64,000 nucleotides of DNA. Source: Morchella semilibera. Lineage: Eukaryota; Ascomycota; Pezizomycetes; Pezizales; Morchellaceae. How positions within the stretch are numbered: position 1 is the first letter of the stretch; every line of letters starts with the position of its first letter. Below are positions 12,305 through 23,199 of the stretch, piece by piece. The stretch covers positions 682,001 to 746,000 of the forward strand of contig WBVU01000009.1 of the NCBI GenBank assembly GCA_009192285.1, written 5' to 3'. The notes beneath the pieces are model-generated. The model worked only from the letters and a program-made list of their open reading frames with translations, ran no database searches and was not told the origin of the DNA. The position numbers were made by a program, and so were the translations under genes.

Positions 12305-13445
12305 TCTGGGGACTATGATGTCAGAGACGGTCCGCAGCGGAAGACGGAGGTGGCATTGGATCGGATTGGGAGTTATAGAGGGTATATACTGACTTGACTT
12401 ACTTATACTTGTTCTATAGGTTTTTATTTTCTGTGGGAATTTGGCTCCAAGTTTTCTGTGGAGAGAGAGGAAGGCAAGAGTAAGGGCCATGGAAAGAGAT
12501 CCTTTTATACCTTTGTACGTCCCCATAGAACAGTGGATACGTCCATACGCACACAGGCAGGTGCTAACCTCCATCCTTCTGAGAATATCCCACTGTCTGC
12601 CCCATTCCCTCTTCTCTACGTATACTCCACACACCCACCCACCCACCGCCCCTGCATTGGCCCCATCTGCGGGGAAACCTGGCTAGGAGATTCGATTCGA
12701 TTCTCGGCAGGGGCATGCACCGGCGATCCCATCATGATCACCGTCGTCATGGGTCTTCATCCCCACGAGGTTTTATTTTATTTAATATCTTCCCGGACGG
12801 CGTTTACTTCCTTACTACGCACATAGCCCCCAAAGCGGCTAGCTGCATGATGATATTATCACCGCCGCCGTCCCTAGTACAGGAGTGCAGTGCGACCCCC
12901 GATAGTGGCATATGGTCCGGAATGGAGATTCCTATGCCACTACCATGCTTGTATCGAGAGCAGTTCGGGGTTCTACTATCGAGAATATGCTAAAGTACTA
13001 TCAGGGTTCCGCTGTATGCCACTAGCTGCTCCGTTTCCGCCCAATTAGTAGGATAGTCTCATGCTCAGCCTCAGGACGAGAGGCGAGTTGACAAAAGTCT
13101 AGGATCGAGACTAGTTAGTAGAGCGTATGGTCTTGTTACGGGGACTTGGAATTGTCCTCTGAAATCTTGGCGACCCAATCTCAGAGAACAGGCAGAGAGG
13201 TCAGTACCTCAAGTACCTCAAGTAGGTTCAGTGAGACGAGATTACAAAGCTCCGCAGTACCCTCCGTCGTCGTCTTTTTATATCCTTCTCGTTTGGAAGA
13301 ATAGAGCTAGATTGGTGCGCCCCGGTTGTGTCTCGCGGCACAATCGGGTTTTGGTGGGGTTTCAGACCCCCGAGTGATAACCTGTGCTAGTCGCACAAGC
13401 AAGGATATAAGTCTTACATGCTTAAGGACTTCTTGCCGATAAGTA
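12305..13445. other. Intergenic region between the cyclase gene and tRNA-Thr
   Basis: The promoter of the cyclase gene lies on the left. Around 12900-13030 the word TATGCCACTA and its complement occur three times, making small hairpins, but no defined element. No gene is supported. Confidence 0.45.
12501..12509 (-). promoter_or_regulatory. TATA box of the cyclase gene
   Basis: On the minus strand the motif reads TATAAAAGG, about 200 bp before the start codon. Position and sequence fit a fungal core promoter. Confidence 0.5.
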
Positions 13446-13518
13446 GCTCTGGTGGCCAAGTTGGTAAGGCGCAGCACTAGTAATGCTGAGATCCTCGGTT
13501 CAACTCCGAGTCAGAGCA
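13446..13518 (+). tRNA. tRNA-Thr (AGT)
   Basis: The 73 nt fold as a cloverleaf. The acceptor GCTCTGG pairs with TCAGAGC, with discriminator A. The D-arm is GCC..GGC. The anticodon stem CAGCA/TGCTG encloses the loop CTAGTAA, with AGT at positions 34-36. The T-arm is CTCGG/CCGAG with loop TTCAACT. There is no intron. An identical copy lies 22 kb away. Confidence 0.95.
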
Positions 13519-13984
13519 CTCATGACTTTTATTTTTTACCAACTCTGCGGGTCCGTCAATTAGGTTCCTAGGGTCGCTCAATTCTCCGCCATGTGTATGG
13601 CGTCATTGGGTGGAGGTGTGTAGAACTCCGATCTGGGAAGTAACATCAACGGAAGGCTGCGCCTGGAATACATATCCTAGAAATTAACGGTGGTCAATGT
13701 TCTCTCCATTAGTAAAGTTAAATACTTATCGTTAGAAGGGGAGGGTGGGGGGTGAGTGATTCCAATCTCACTTGTTTCAGAGCACCTTTGATAAACTTTG
13801 GCTATCAATGCAATGATGATTGACGAATAGCAATGGAGGAAGGAGGGGCAGGACGCGTTGGGAAGGTTCCCCTTACATCAACTTGAGTCACTTTACCGAC
13901 CTGATAAGTAGAAAAGAAACTCCATCCGTATCTAGAGCACAGTCACAAACCCTCAAGCAACAGAAAGCACAAAAGACAGACATC
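13519..13984. other. Intergenic region and promoter of the HD-domain gene
   Basis: Nothing beyond the Pol III terminator is recognised. The 60 bases before the start codon are A/C-rich (CAAGCAACAGAAAGCACAAA), as in fungal leaders. Confidence 0.4.
13527..13537 (+). terminator. Pol III terminator of tRNA-Thr
   Basis: A run of T4-A-T6 starts 9 bases after the tRNA, as expected for RNA polymerase III termination. Confidence 0.7.
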
Positions 13985-14632
13985 ATGGATGCCCTCACCG
14001 TAACCACTCACGAGTACGTAAAGACCTACATGGCGAAATACGACTCCTCCCACGACTACAACCACATTCTGCGCGTCCTCTCACTCGCGCAGCAGATCCT
14101 CGCCGCCGAGACCTCAACCGGCGCCGGTAGCGTGCGATACAACCCAACGGTCGTAACCCTGCTCGCGCTCCTGCACGATGTCGGCGACAAAAAGTACTCG
14201 CCAGTCAACACGGGCGCCTTTGGCCCGGCCGAGGAGTTTCTGCTCACCGCCGGCTGCGACCCGGCCCTCGCCACGACGGTCCAGAAGCTCATCAGTAACG
14301 TGTCCTACTCGCACGAGCGCGCGAACCCGGCGGTGGTTGCGGAGATGTGTAGGGAGCACCCGGAGCTGGCGGTGGTGCAGGATGCGGACCGATTGGATGC
14401 GATTGGGGCGGTGGGTGTGGGGCGGGCGTTTACGTTTGGTGCTGCGAAGAGGCCGGGGGAGGGGATGGGCGGGGTGATTGACCATTTCGAGGATAAGTTG
14501 TTGAAGTTGGAGGAGGGGATGAAGACGGGGGAGGGGAGGAGGTTGGCTAAGGTGAGAGCGGAGAGAATCAGATTGTTCAGGGACTGGTGGATAGAGGAGA
14601 CGGGGGGTAAGAAGGATGAAATGGTGGTGTGA
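13985..14632 (+). CDS. HD-domain phosphohydrolase
   Basis: Intronless gene for 215 aa of the HD superfamily, metal-dependent phosphohydrolases that often act on nucleotides. It resembles the stand-alone HD proteins related to E. coli YedJ. The metal ligands are all visible: H27 in HDYNHILRV, the H64-D65 pair in LLALLHDVGDKKY, H110 in SYSHERAN and D133/D135 in VQDADRLDAIGAVGVGRAF. The in-frame ATG at 13985 was chosen because it starts a compact N-terminal helix at the family position and follows an A-rich leader; the open frame extends further up without ATG. Codon use is C-ending in the first half and G-ending in the second. The exact substrate is unknown. Confidence 0.9.
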   Translation: MDALTVTTHEYVKTYMAKYDSSHDYNHILRVLSLAQQILAAETSTGAGSVRYNPTVVTLLALLHDVGDKKYSPVNTGAFGPAEEFLLTAGCDPALATTVQKLISNVSYSHERANPAVVAEMCREHPELAVVQDADRLDAIGAVGVGRAFTFGAAKRPGEGMGGVIDHFEDKLLKLEEGMKTGEGRRLAKVRAERIRLFRDWWIEETGGKKDEMVV

Positions 14633-15453
14633 GTAAACCTCGCTGGTAGGTTGTGGAGTAGGTAGTCGAAAAAATAAATAGGGCCCCACTGCCAATTTTC
14701 TAGATCCTAACCTGGAACTCTCCTTTACTGATATTAGAGAATTCAATAAGCCGTGAGTAGGTGAAAGTATGCTCACAGGGGAGTTTATACCTACTCCACT
14801 CCCAATGCACCATGTGCTCTAGCCTCGAAAACTATACTTAAGGTTCCGAAACAAGATATATAGAGGCCAGTGTCAAAAGTCTCGCGATCTAGCATGTCGG
14901 ATTTGGACGAATGGCCGATAAGACTAAAGCCTCTTTAAGGGAAACTTGCCCTGGAGCATGCTATATATAGGGGTTAGCAAACCGTACCATCGTGGGGATC
15001 TTTTGTTCTTGCTTGACGGACCTTTTAATGGCTCTATGTTAACATATTGGTCCCTGAGTCTAGAGGTGGACCAGTCGGTAGAAAGCGCCTTGAAGGGTAA
15101 GCACTCTTCCTAAACCAGGGGTAGCCATTATACTCTATAAAAGTCGTTATTATCAAAAAATCTTGGCAATATTGAACAACTTTCAATCATGACATATCAC
15201 CCACAGTCTCACAGGTTATAACTTAAGGGATAGACTTATTTTTATTAACACAAACTCATCCGCCGCTACACCACCAGAATAGAAAAAATCGCACACAGTG
15301 CCACTTTCCATCCGGCTACGCTCCCCCAAAAAATTTAAACTAAAAGATTATAACCAAACAAACAAAAAAAGAAATGAATCGCTACATATACATGCTACAT
15401 GCTACTGCACATCATCCCTTGTGTATCCTCGCAACGTTATTCACCAACCAAAC
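14633..15453. other. Intergenic region
   Basis: No gene seen. A single AAGGGATA near 15228 resembles one end of the MITE found at 41.4 kb, but I find no partner. The right 200 bases are the A-rich 3' flank of the LPMO gene. Confidence 0.4.
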
Positions 15454-16692
15454 TTAACACATTTTGCAGGCGCTCCTCTGGGCATCGCAGGCGGAAAAGT
15501 CGACAGAGCCACCAGTGGCGGACTGCGCACTACGGATGCACTGGTTGACAGCGTCGAGGCACTTGTTGTAGGCCTCTGAGGTGGTGCTGCATCCGTTTGA
15601 GGCAGCAGCAGAGGTAGTGGCAGCGGCCGCAGTGGTGGAAGCGCGGGTCTTGGTTACGAGGGTGGTTGGGACTGCGGCAACAGCGGAGGTGGTGGGGACC
15701 ACAGCGGCGGCTGTAGAGGTGGTTGGGACAACGGCAGCAGCAGAAGTGGTGGGGACAACAGCAGCGGGAGAAGAGGTAGTCTCAATGACAGCAGCTGCGG
15801 AAGTGGTTGGGATGGCAGCTGCAGAAGTTGTCTCGACGGCGGCAGCAGATGTAGTGTCAACGACGGCAGCGGCAGAGGTAGTGGCAGCAGCAGTGGCAGC
15901 AGAAGTGGTGGTGGTCTTGACGGCAGCAGCACTGGTGGTGGCAGATCCAGACCCAGATCCAGATCCAGAAGATCCATAAACAGCTGGGCCGGGGATAGTG
16001 TAGCTGGTCAAAGTGCCATAGATGTTGACCAAGATACCAGGGTCAGTGGGGGAGTAGCCACCGGGGAACTTGACGGTATCGGTGGGGACAGCTGATCCAG
16101 ACCCAGTGATCTCCAAGTTGGCGCACATAGGGTAGAACTGCGCACCGTTTGCGGTACCGGCGCTGTGGAGTGCAAGAAGCTCATGACGGATCAAGTACGA
16201 GCCCGCAACGATATCTGAGGGGATTGTGACGGACCAGCTGTTGTTGTTTGCAATGATATCGTCACTTGCCCATGTACCGTCGCTGTTAAGACCAGCCTCG
16301 TCAATCTTGAAGAAATCAAGTGTGGTGGCATCAACAGTTGTGCAGTCACCACCACAGTTGGCAAGGTAAGTCATCACCGGGCCTTTGTGGGATTCAGGCC
16401 ATGTAGTCCAGAAGAATTCGACAGTATCACCAGCCTTAGCAGGAGCAGTAAGCTTAGCAGCGGTGGCAGCCTTGTTGCAGGTGATGTCGGAGGTAGTGAC
16501 ATCCTCTACGGGGCCATTACCGGCAGTGGGGAAAGCCCACACGATACGCTCGGGGACGGGGCTCGCATATGGATCATTGTATGGAAGGTATCCTGAGTAC
16601 TCGGAGCCACCAATGTTAAGGCTCTGGACGATACCGTGGGCAGCAGCGAAAGTAGCAGTGCCGAGAGCTGAGAGAATGACTGAGGACTTCAT
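15454..16692 (-). CDS. Secreted AA9 lytic polysaccharide monooxygenase with C-terminal Cys module
   Basis: Copper enzyme that cleaves cellulose or hemicellulose oxidatively outside the cell. It has 412 aa in one exon. A signal peptide (residues 1-18, ending AAA) leaves His19 as the N-terminal copper ligand. H102 (ESHKGPVMTY) completes the histidine brace, and RHELLALH (H170) with GAQFYPMC (Q185, Y187) forms the rest of the AA9 active site. Four cysteines in the domain fit the usual disulphides. Residues 244-363 are a Ser/Thr/Ala linker with TTSAAAV repeats, likely O-glycosylated. The last 45 residues are a module with spacing C-x9-C-x6-C-x16-C-x6-C-x2-C that is not a CBM1. The same module ends the LPMO 2.9 kb away. 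Confidence 0.95.
   Translation of the reverse strand: MKSSVILSALGTATFAAAHGIVQSLNIGGSEYSGYLPYNDPYASPVPERIVWAFPTAGNGPVEDVTTSDITCNKAATAAKLTAPAKAGDTVEFFWTTWPESHKGPVMTYLANCGGDCTTVDATTLDFFKIDEAGLNSDGTWASDDIIANNNSWSVTIPSDIVAGSYLIRHELLALHSAGTANGAQFYPMCANLEITGSGSAVPTDTVKFPGGYSPTDPGILVNIYGTLTSYTIPGPAVYGSSGSGSGSGSATTSAAAVKTTTTSAATAAATTSAAAVVDTTSAAAVETTSAAAIPTTSAAAVIETTSSPAAVVPTTSAAAVVPTTSTAAAVVPTTSAVAAVPTTLVTKTRASTTAAAATTSAAASNGCSTTSEAYNKCLDAVNQCIRSAQSATGGSVDFSACDAQRSACKMC
15604..15963 (-). repeat. Coding repeat: Ala/Thr/Ser linker of AA9 LPMO
   Basis: Imperfect direct repeats of 20-30 bp encode ACCACTTCTGCTGCC-type units (TTSAAA) on the minus strand. Such repeats change length readily. They also create long antisense open frames, which I leave out. 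Confidence 0.75.
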
Positions 16693-19575
16693 TTTTTTAA
16701 ATAAAGACTGTGTGGCTTTTTAAAAGATATAAAAAAAGGGCTTCTGTTATGTATTGAGACGCTCCGCGACCAAGACTGACGATAGTGGGAAATAAAAGAT
16801 GGGTTGGACACTAGGTCACTGTGGAATAATTCAAGAATGAATGAAAGAGGGAAAAAAAAGGCGTCAAGCCGGTGAGGAGAGAAAGAGAAGCTGAGGAGCT
16901 GACAGAAGTGAGAAGTGAATGAAGGTCGATGAATCGATGGGGAAGAAAAGTTTGGTATTGTGGAAGCCCACAACATCTTATATAGATGAGCTAGAGCACA
17001 GATAGATCCCTTCGAGAACTCACTACTAATATCAATACTACTGATACCCATGCATGAATAGAGTGGAATATAGTGATGATAATTCTTGGGCCCTTCTATT
17101 CCCGTGCTAGTACTACATACCGCTCGGGGAGAATTTCTCTTGGTGTTATTCCTGGATCGTCGTTTCAGTGATTGGCTCGCGCGCGAACGGAGGAATACCC
17201 CTCTCCTATTCTTCTTCCCTTCGGATACTTTACTTAGCCCTTCTCAAGTTTATTACATGGCTGTTTTTTTCCCCTACTATTCGCATTACCATATTGGTAG
17301 TAGTACGGTGTCTGTTATTACCCTGAAGTGGTCGTTTCACAACTTGGCACCATCACTCGCGGCTATATCTGTATATTGGCTATACATGTAGGTTTTGTTT
17401 CTTCTGGTAGCGAGCCGTTCTTGCGTCAATGTTGTGACCTACTGTCAGCAATCATAATATTTCCGGGAAACAGGACCAAGCCAAGTCCCAAACAGTGGAA
17501 TTCCTACACAGACTAAAATGTATGCACCCCTGAAGGTCCGTGCATCCCCTAGAAATTTATATACCCACGTGCAGCTATCCCTATTATCACTACATGTAGG
17601 TACATGTATGTATGTAACCATAATCCCTTGACAGTGTCAGGGTCAACTCCTTTAATATTCCCTCCAGGACCCTGGGAATACCGTGGAAGAACTTTCATAA
17701 CATTTCCTGCTATTGCCGCGCGGCAGCTTCCGATCCCGATCTGACCAGATGGGATATGGCGGACGGATCTTGCGGTGGGGTGATGAGTATTACAAGGTGC
17801 TATATGCTATATATATTGTGTATAGTGTGGCGTACATATATTGTATAGTGTAGTAACTGGAATTTTCGTTGTAGTTGATAATCCAATGGCTGGTCCCTCT
17901 AAATCTAGTAGGTATTATGGGCATTGCCAATGTGTAGTTTGATATCTGAGGGTGCTGTAAAGTACATAAAGACGGGCCGATATTAATTTTTTCATAAACT
18001 CCTAGGCTGTGAAAATCAAGCTTACAAGACTCTTGGCCTCACTGGGCCGCCGCCGTATTCCATCAGCCTGTCACCAGCTCGTCGTCATAAACATTCGCGT
18101 GAGAGTTCGTCCGAACTAAAGAACCTAGGTAGGCTAAGATGACAACGACTACTACGACACTTGAATCGCTTGAAACGGATCTGCAGGAGTTTCAAGTGTC
18201 AAATAGAGTTTTCCACCCGTCAGGTCTGACTAAATACTCCGTTCCCCATTCAGGAATAAAGGGGCATCCACAACCCCACTGACTGGCCCCGAATCCAAAC
18301 GCTGGGGCCTAGTAGCGTAGACGCTTATAATTAATATATATATGCATGTACTTTATTTCCTGCCCCTGGCAGACCTGAGTACATGTGGCCCAAAAAAGGA
18401 ACTCTGTTGGAAAATTTATATGTATACTATTCCGTAATGGAAGAGTCAGTGGAAGGTCTGCTGTTATCTATGTTGACAGTAGATTCCCCCTTAGGCCGGT
18501 CCAGATCTAACGGCGGCTGGGTGTTTATAGTAGTTTCTATTAATGCTGACACCCATATAGTACTTTTCGCACATGAATTGTGATTACCGTGACTTTGACC
18601 CAACCGCGGCACTCGTGATCGTGAAGCAGAATGTATCTATCATTGACGGCTCAATCGTACGATCGATACCCCTCTTCTCCCTGTCTCCGGCCGATCCCTG
18701 GACGCGGAGGTTCACACCGACGCATCAACTCCCTACCGCCGAGAAAGACAAGACTTCGGGTTCGGAAGCTCCATCATGAGCGATGGGTTGTCAGTGGCCA
18801 TTGCTTGCTGGGGAGACGATGTCAGTTGCTGGGGAGACGATGTCAGTTAAAATAAAGAAATAAAGTAGAACATCCCCCACCGCGCTAAACTAGGGGGCAT
18901 GCATATATTGCAATCTGTGCGGCATGCCGAGTTCCGGCCGGGGGGCCAAGAGGATCATAATGTATCACTCGTCTACTGTCTTTTTCCTCTGGCAGAAGCC
19001 TAGTAGTAGTGTACGGGGATGAAAGTACAGGTAGAGAATTAGAGCCACCCGTCAGCCTCTATGCTCATCGTTCAGTTTGGGCGCATATTCCTCTGGATAC
19101 TCGATGACTCTGCTCACCAAGCTGTATTTCATTGAGGGCCTTTTGGGTCGTGGTGTTCCGACCGCCCCTTCTGTTGTACTGCTGGTGGTTGGGGTTGTGC
19201 CTGGGGGGATGTGGGCATTCTCGGGCTCGGCTTGACACGTTACTACTGACTAAGCTAACTACATGCATTTATGTTTGGATCTCTCCGGGGTGTAGCGACA
19301 TGTTTTCTGGGTGATTACATGTACTTACTACATGTATGTACATGTAGCTTCACCTGAAGTGGGACTGAGGGGCCATTGTAATTACATGTATATATATGGC
19401 CACACTAAAATGTAAGAAAACTTGAACCCGCTAAAAGCATGATATTGACGCTAATTATTTAATTCGGCTCCTTCAAGGAACCCTCTAGTATATCTATATC
19501 TCCCCTTCTAACTACAAATAAAAATATATACTATAAAAAATATAGAAATTATAACCCATCTACAGTCGACTCACT
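16693..19575. other. Intergenic region between the two LPMO genes
   Basis: No gene is supported over 2.9 kb. It holds the AA9 promoter, seven TACATGTA palindromes (17383, 17591, 17601, 19316, 19329, 19339, 19383) and a 19-bp tandem duplicate near 18811-18848. The right 150 bases are the AT-rich 3' flank of the second LPMO. Confidence 0.5.
16978..16985 (-). promoter_or_regulatory. TATA box of the AA9 gene
   Basis: The minus strand reads CTATATAAG about 290 bp before the ATG. The long C/T-rich leader that follows resembles that of the second LPMO gene. Confidence 0.45.
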
Positions 19576-20803
19576 CTAGCACATAGCACAAGCGGCTCTC
19601 TGAGCCTCACAAGCCGAGAAATCAACTGCCCCACCCGTGGAGCTCTGGGAATTCCTGATGCACATGTTTACCGCATCCAAGCACTTGTTGTACGCCTCAG
19701 AGGTGGTGCTGCAGCCAGTGGAAGGAGCAGCTGAGGTAGTAGCAGCAGGGGCGGCGGATGAGGTAGAGGTCTTAGTCACCGGGACAGCAGTAGAGGTCTT
19801 GGAGCGGGTCTTGGTGACAAGGGTCGTGGGGACTGCTGCAGAGGTGGTGGGGACTACGACCGCGGTAGAGGAAGTCTTGATAACTGGCGCAGAAGTAGTT
19901 TCGGCAGGCGCTTGAGTAGTGGTCGAAGTACTTTCAACGGGCGCTGCGGAGGTTGTGGGAACTTCAACAGCTGTGGAGGTGGTCTCGACGGGGGCAGCGG
20001 AGGTAGTTGGGAGCTCGACGGCGGTAGAAGTGGTCTCAACAGCGGCGGAAGTAGTCTCAACAGCGGCGGAGGTAGTCTCAACAGCGGCAGATGTCGTGAC
20101 GGCAGCACTTGTGGTAGCAGCAGCAGTTGTAGTAGCAGCCGCAGAAGTGGTAGCGGCAGTTCCGTCGGAAATGACAAAGTCGACGCAACCCTCGTAGGAC
20201 TGGTCAACAGAGGGAGGAGAGTACCAGTACCATTGGATAACACACTCTGCGGATTGTTAGCTTTGAGACCCTCAATTTATATTCAATTTAAGAGATTATG
20301 GGTTATTTACCTCCGGCAGTAGTGCAACCAGTCAAGTCAGTAGGGATGGTGATACTGAAGTTTGTGTCATCGGCGGTAACACCGGTTGATGTAGAGGCAT
20401 AAACATCCCATGACTTCAGGAAAGAAGTCTTCATGGTATTTGTCTTTGTGTCGACAATAGACACATTGGCATAACCACTGTGTGGTGCGACAATATTGAC
20501 CTCCATATCAATAGTTTGACCAAGTGTGTAAGACTGGACCTGGTCTGTGTTGTCTGCGAACTGGTAACCCTTGCATAGCCACAGGTTACAAGCATCGATA
20601 TCAACAATAGAAGAAGCAGACTGCATGAGCAATTGAATTGGGCCAGCATTGTCTGACGCCTGGTTGTTGTAGATAGTGCTACCACAAACGGCTGACATCT
20701 CTGGACCGGGGGCGCGGCGGGGAGGAGAGACAATGTATCCGTGAGCAGAGACGGTAGCCATAAGGCTAGAGAAAGAAAGAGCGAGTGCTGCGAAGGTCTT
20801 CAT
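19576..20803 (-). CDS. Secreted LPMO, probably AA16, with C-terminal Cys module
   Basis: Exons 20803-20311 and 20246-19576 give 387 aa. The signal peptide (1-20, ending VSA) exposes His21 of HGYIVSPPRR. A second His in VNIVAPHSGYANVSIVD (H108) would complete the copper histidine brace. LCKGYQFADN and GECVIQWYWYS...GCVDF are motifs I associate with family AA16, described as cellulose-active; AA11 is less likely because the middle does not match. A linker of ETTSAAV/VPTTSAA repeats follows, then a 45-residue six-cysteine module nearly identical to that of the neighbouring AA9 enzyme. The single 64-bp intron lies just before CVIQWYWY. Likely co-regulated with the AA9 gene, though I see no shared operator. 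Confidence 0.85.
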
Positions 20804-23106
20804 GGTGAATATTTTAGAATTGAGAATCTTTGAAAAAAAAGAAAGAAAGGCTAAGTAGTTGTTCAATGGATGAAAGAGTGTATAGTCTAAGAGCACCGCT
20901 CTGAATGAATGATAGACTGTAGTAAAAAAAAAAAAGAGAGAACGGAACTAGCCGGTTGGAAATGGGAAGAAAGAACTATCCGAGAAACTCAAAGACTGTG
21001 AGGTTGGTGAAGAAAGAAAGAAGCTTGTATCGAAGGAAACCAACCTTTATATGTAGTGAGAGAGAGAAACCACGGGCCCTTTGAAACCATTTACCAAAAA
21101 AAAAAAACACCCCATGGATAGGTACCTGACGTCGTATAGTATCGTGTCGTCTGTAGCCGCCCCAATAATCATAATAATCGTCAATTCCAACTAATTTGAT
21201 TGAAGGGTGTGGTAAAGCTATCGGTTACCAGCAGACAAGCTTCCCCTCCCCAGAGAATATGTGCTTGCATGTATGTAGTTTGGGATTCGGTACACATATC
21301 TAATCCCAATCCTCGAAAATAATATATAAGGCATCGCCCTAATCGGATTAATTAACGACCACTATATAACCCGCGTGCTATGATACTTCACCAGGATGTT
21401 TACCGCTTTTGGTCCAATAATCATACCCATCAGGAGTAATATTAGTCCATGCTGACTCCGGTCGTCGGAAACCTCCAACCCTGCAATTGTCGTCGGCAAA
21501 GGGGCGTGTTGTTGTTGCTAAGTGGTCTTTCCGGTGGGGGGGGGAATTTATCCGACCCTGGCACACTCTATAGTCCGCACTTTACCAGGTAGCTTCAAAC
21601 GTCGTCTGTTTGAGAAAAACAACTGGACCGTGGTTTAGTGTTTTTACGCGCACGGGGCGTTCAGCTTAAGAACTAGAGCTTTATAAGAAAAGGCTCTACT
21701 GAGCGGTTATTGCCCGTGATAATTATTGTATATAGCTGCAGCCTCCATAGAGCCCAAACGGACTCCACTTTATCAATTCGAAGCTATTAAACGTACCGAC
21801 ATTGATTTGTGGTGTAGGAGTTCCTAGAATTCCTCGTAGGTGGGGGGTCATAGACTGTCGAGGAATATGTTTTTTCCGAAGTACTAACCTCCTTCAAGTG
21901 ATGATCTACCCTGCCTCTGGAGAGTAAGAGGTAAGGTTCTGTCATAGCCTTCGGGCTGCACACATGTATGAAGTATCAATCAATCAATTCTTCAAGTGAT
22001 GAATATAGTATTTGGTATTGTGGTGCTTGGCTAGTTTCTTCCTGCCAAAAAAAAACTTCTGGAAACTGAAGCTTTAAATAACCTTAACTACATGTATCCA
22101 TAGTGGGTTTCTCAATCATAACTAATGTCAAGGTGTTCTAGAAATCTCGATTTTCGAAGAGAATGTCCGAGAGCACCAGGGGTCAGTCGATATGGGAATG
22201 TTGCTGTGCTATGAGGGTCTTGCGTCACGTTTGTCTGAAAAGATAAGCCCACCATATTCTAAGTGGCAGACAAGTAACTGCACAGAGGTTGTTACAACAC
22301 AAGTTGTTTTCGGCTGCAGGTAAGATTAGGCTTTGTTTGGTGTCAACGGCCGTTCGTTTTTCCTGCCAGGCGAGTTTCCATTCGGGACGTGCCAGGATCG
22401 AACGGACTACTATTGATCAAAAAGAGTTGGTCTCAGTAGAAACCTTAGACCAACCATCAATTTTGGTCAAAATTACTAGTTGCAGGAATCTTTTGCTAGG
22501 TGGGCAAACAGCATTTCTCAAAGTTGATGCTTGGCCTAAAATCTCTCATGGCGCGTTGTGTGGTTGCCATGAACCTGTTGCGGTCCAGTGGGAAAGGGAC
22601 CACTAGAGGCCCTTTCACACCCTACATACAATATATTGACAAACAGCCTCTGAACGGTCATTATCGCTCGATGGCCTCGATCCTGAGGCCCTGAATGGAT
22701 GGATAGTACATGTATGTAACGGCCGCGGCCGGCCATTAATACAAACCGGAGATTCTTATTCCACCACCCGTTGCAACAACCAAGAAAGCCATAACTCAAA
22801 TAATCCGAAAAATCCAGGGTAACAGACCACCAGCTCGAGAACCACATTTGTTGCAGCCGGACAAAGCCTAAATGGATGACGAAGGACAACACGGAAGTCC
22901 ACCCGTGGCCAGTCTTAGTGGAAGATTGATTCGAGGGCTAGCGTCGGAACAAAATATCAAGCGCGGCCAATTCAGTGCTGAACGAAAATATGCCGGCATT
23001 TTTATCGCTAATAGACTTGCTATTCTTGTAGTGTTGGTAGCACGAATATATCATGTCTGATAACTAAACCCGAGTGATAAGGCATGATGTACAATCATTC
23101 ATAAAT
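20804..23106. other. Intergenic region left of the transposon
   Basis: The LPMO promoter lies on the left. The remaining 2 kb hold no recognisable gene or element, only two TACATGTA sites (22089, 22707). The open frames here have no coding character. Confidence 0.5.
21046..21053 (-). promoter_or_regulatory. TATA box of the AA16-like gene
   Basis: The minus strand reads ATATAAAG about 245 bp before the start codon, similar in distance to that of the AA9 gene. Confidence 0.45.
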
Positions 23107-23119
23107 TGACTCTACCACC
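23107..23119 (+). repeat. Left target duplication (TGA) and terminal inverted repeat
   Basis: TGA is followed by CTCTACCACC, the exact inverse of the right tip. After 6 more bases come ATGCATC-type repeats. Confidence 0.8.
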
Positions 23120-23199
23120 GCAATTAATGCATCATTTGATGCATTAACCATACAAAACTGATGCATATGTCCCCCAAACGATACATAAACGGTCGCGAG

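Noticed and set aside
12890-13030. Small palindromes with TATGCCACTA
   Set aside because: Three scattered short copies in mixed orientation do not define ends or duplication.
15581-15979. Antisense open frames across the LPMO linkers (also 19637-20322)
   Set aside because: Low-complexity repeats leave all frames open; the sense strand has a clear secreted enzyme.
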